64,000 nucleotides of DNA from Candidatus Devosia phytovorans (GTDB taxonomy: Bacteria > Pseudomonadota > Alphaproteobacteria > Rhizobiales > Devosiaceae). The position numbers were made by a program, and so were the translations under genes. The notes beneath the pieces are model-generated. The model was given only the letters and a program-made list of their open reading frames with translations, ran no database searches and was not told the DNA's origin. The first letter of the stretch is position 1. Every line of letters starts with the position of its first letter. Location of the stretch: contig CP119312.1 in assembly GCA_029202405.1 (NCBI GenBank), forward strand, positions 1,183,001 through 1,247,000. Direction: 5' to 3'. Shown here one piece after another: positions 62,678 through 64,000 of the stretch.

Positions 62678-63334
62678 ATGAACGTGTCGTCCCGCCTGTC
62701 ACGGCGCAACCTGCTGAAGTGGACCGGCGCTGCCGGGACCATTGCAGTTGCCGGTTCTCTCCTCCCCAATTTTGGCATTTCAGCAGCTCTGGGTGCTGAG
62801 CTGGGTGATGGTGATATCGGTGTACTCAACTACGCCTATGCACTCGAACAGCTTGAAGCAGCGTTCTATACCCAGGTACTCGATACGCCTTTCGGTGAGA
62901 TGCAGGTGAACGATCAACGCATCCTCACCCAGATCCGCGACCATGAAATCGCCCATCGAGATTTCCTGAAAAAGGCCTTGGGCGGCAATGCCATCCCTGG
63001 CCTTGAGGTTGACTTCTCAGCCGTCGACTTCTCCAGCCGCCGCAGCGTTTTGACCACGGCCGACGTATTCGAGAACCTCGGCGTTGCTGCCTACAATGGC
63101 GCCGGCCAGCTCATTTCCAACCCGGACTATCTGGTCGCTGCCGGTTCGATCGTATCGATTGAGGCCCGCCATGCGGCGGCGATTGCCGATTTGCTCAAGC
63201 CCTTCAGCGCCGAAGCTGCCGGGCGCGGCAACGTCGACCACCAGGGCCTCGACGGTGCCCTGCTGCCGTCAGAGGTCCTCAAGGCCGCCGCGCCATTCAT
63301 CGCGACGCCCGTCACCGCTGCAACCCTGCCATAA
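62678..63334 (+). CDS. Tat-exported ferritin-like protein, first of pair
   Basis: A 218-residue protein with a twin-arginine signal (SRRNLLK at 8-14) and then a ferritin-like four-helix bundle. Candidate di-metal ligands: Glu in ALEQLEAAFY, the ExxH of HEIAH and a second ExxH in IEARHAA. The ATG at 62678 is chosen because GGAG lies 9 nt upstream; an ATG at 62663 would place Tat residues further in. Family members are often linked to desiccation or stress but lack a settled activity. The second gene follows after 12 nt. Confidence 0.85.
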   Translation: MNVSSRLSRRNLLKWTGAAGTIAVAGSLLPNFGISAALGAELGDGDIGVLNYAYALEQLEAAFYTQVLDTPFGEMQVNDQRILTQIRDHEIAHRDFLKKALGGNAIPGLEVDFSAVDFSSRRSVLTTADVFENLGVAAYNGAGQLISNPDYLVAAGSIVSIEARHAAAIADLLKPFSAEAAGRGNVDHQGLDGALLPSEVLKAAAPFIATPVTAATLP

Positions 63335-63346
63335 GGAGAGACGATC

Positions 63347-64000
63347 ATGACACAACAAGAGACCATTCTCTCCGCCATCGAGCCGGAACTGGCCGACACT
63401 ATCGTTCAGGGTCGCCGCGACGTCTTCACCAAATACGCCAAGGCCGCCGGCATCATGACCAGCGCCCCGCTGGTGCTGGCGCTGGCCTCCAACCAGGCCT
63501 TTGGTCAGTCCATGCCGCAGGTCATCGTCGACACGCTCAACTTCGCACTGACGCTGGAATATCTCGAAGCTGCTTTCTATAATCAGGGCAACAAGTCCGG
63601 TGTCATACCCTCCGAGTATCGCACGGTGTTCCGCACGATCGGTCAACACGAAAACGCGCACGTCAAGCTGCTCAAGGGCGTTCTGGGTTCGGCGGCTGTG
63701 GCTGCACCTGGCGTCGACTTCACCGCTGGCGGCAAATACGCTGATGTATGGGAAAACTTCGATACCTTCCTTACCCTCAGCCAGACTTTCGAGGACCTGG
63801 GCGTAGCTGCCTATAAGGGCCAGGCCGGCAATCTGATGGGTTCGCGTGAGGTTCTGACAGTCGCCCTGCAGATTCACTCGGTTGAGGCGCGCCACGCATC
63901 TGAAGTTCGCCGCATCGGCCTCAAATTTGGCTGGGACGGCGGGTTCGACAAGCCCATGAGCAAGAGTGCTGTGCTGGCAGCAGCAACGCCCTTCCTCGCC
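63347..64000 (+). CDS. Ferritin-like protein, second of pair (3' end cut by window)
   Basis: The frame from the ATG at 63347 runs to the window edge (218 codons, no stop). AAGGAG lies 9 nt upstream. Residues 1-22 are an unusual polar extension; then GRRDVFTKYAKAAG (23-36) gives a twin-arginine-type signal, followed by a hydrophobic stretch and a likely cleavage near AFGQS. The bundle shows TLEYLEAAFY, then HENAH and VEARHASEV, that is, Glu plus two ExxH motifs as in its upstream paralogue. Presumably co-transcribed. Whether it ends soon after the edge cannot be seen. Confidence 0.82.
   Translation, partial: MTQQETILSAIEPELADTIVQGRRDVFTKYAKAAGIMTSAPLVLALASNQAFGQSMPQVIVDTLNFALTLEYLEAAFYNQGNKSGVIPSEYRTVFRTIGQHENAHVKLLKGVLGSAAVAAPGVDFTAGGKYADVWENFDTFLTLSQTFEDLGVAAYKGQAGNLMGSREVLTVALQIHSVEARHASEVRRIGLKFGWDGGFDKPMSKSAVLAAATPFLA

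Overview
The window is a high-GC, gene-dense chromosomal segment of an alphaproteobacterium. The gene order (secE-nusG-rplKAJL-rpoBC, rpsLG-fusA-tuf, then S10-spc-alpha), the succinoglycan-type exo genes, the Omp25/31-like porin, the EcfG-type promoter and the palindromic repeats all point to Hyphomicrobiales. A Devosia-like genome fits best, but genus cannot be fixed from the sequence alone.

Layout. 1-9.1 kb: part of an exopolysaccharide locus (ExoY-like sugar transferase cut by the window edge, galU, then ExoP-, ExoM-, ExoA- and ExoL-like genes on the minus strand, a GAF protein and a hexapeptide acyltransferase). 9.3-14 kb: accessory stretch with tRNA-Gly, a HupE/UreJ protein, a MAPEG protein, tRNA-Trp, several very small membrane proteins, a glycine-zipper lipoprotein, an outer-membrane beta-barrel, a PilZ protein and a likely general-stress small RNA. 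14-26 kb: secE, nusG, rplK, rplA, rplJ, rplL, rpoB, rpoC. 26-31 kb: two phytase-like esterase-domain proteins, a YbjN protein and a soluble chemoreceptor. 31-50 kb: rpsL to rplQ, about 31 translation, secretion and transcription genes on one strand. 50-62 kb: VOC protein, P-loop kinase, ornithine-type decarboxylase, Deg protease, rarA-crcB-RluA-HAD-ATP12 and, convergently, folP-folB-folK, then an SLC13 permease. 62.6-64 kb: two Tat-exported ferritin-like proteins, the second cut by the window end.

How the genes work together. The exo genes could start a lipid-linked sugar unit (ExoY type), supply UDP-glucose (GalU), extend it (ExoA, ExoL, ExoM types) and control polymer length (ExoP type). 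The 14-50 kb block is the core transcription and translation machinery, with tight stop/start overlaps (ATGA, TAATG) typical of coupled translation.

Most of the window is ordinary housekeeping. The less ordinary signals are: (1) a perfect EcfG-type promoter followed by an approximately 80-nt RNA with a 5' hairpin, an unpaired CCTCC and an intrinsic terminator (13384-13495, minus); (2) a dispersed repeat headed by a GCATGC palindrome, present three times at 22-23 identical bases and once inside the folP coding sequence; (3) two larger inverted-repeat elements at 50.1 and 54.3 kb; and (4) separation of tRNA-Trp from secE by about 3.2 kb of small-gene DNA.
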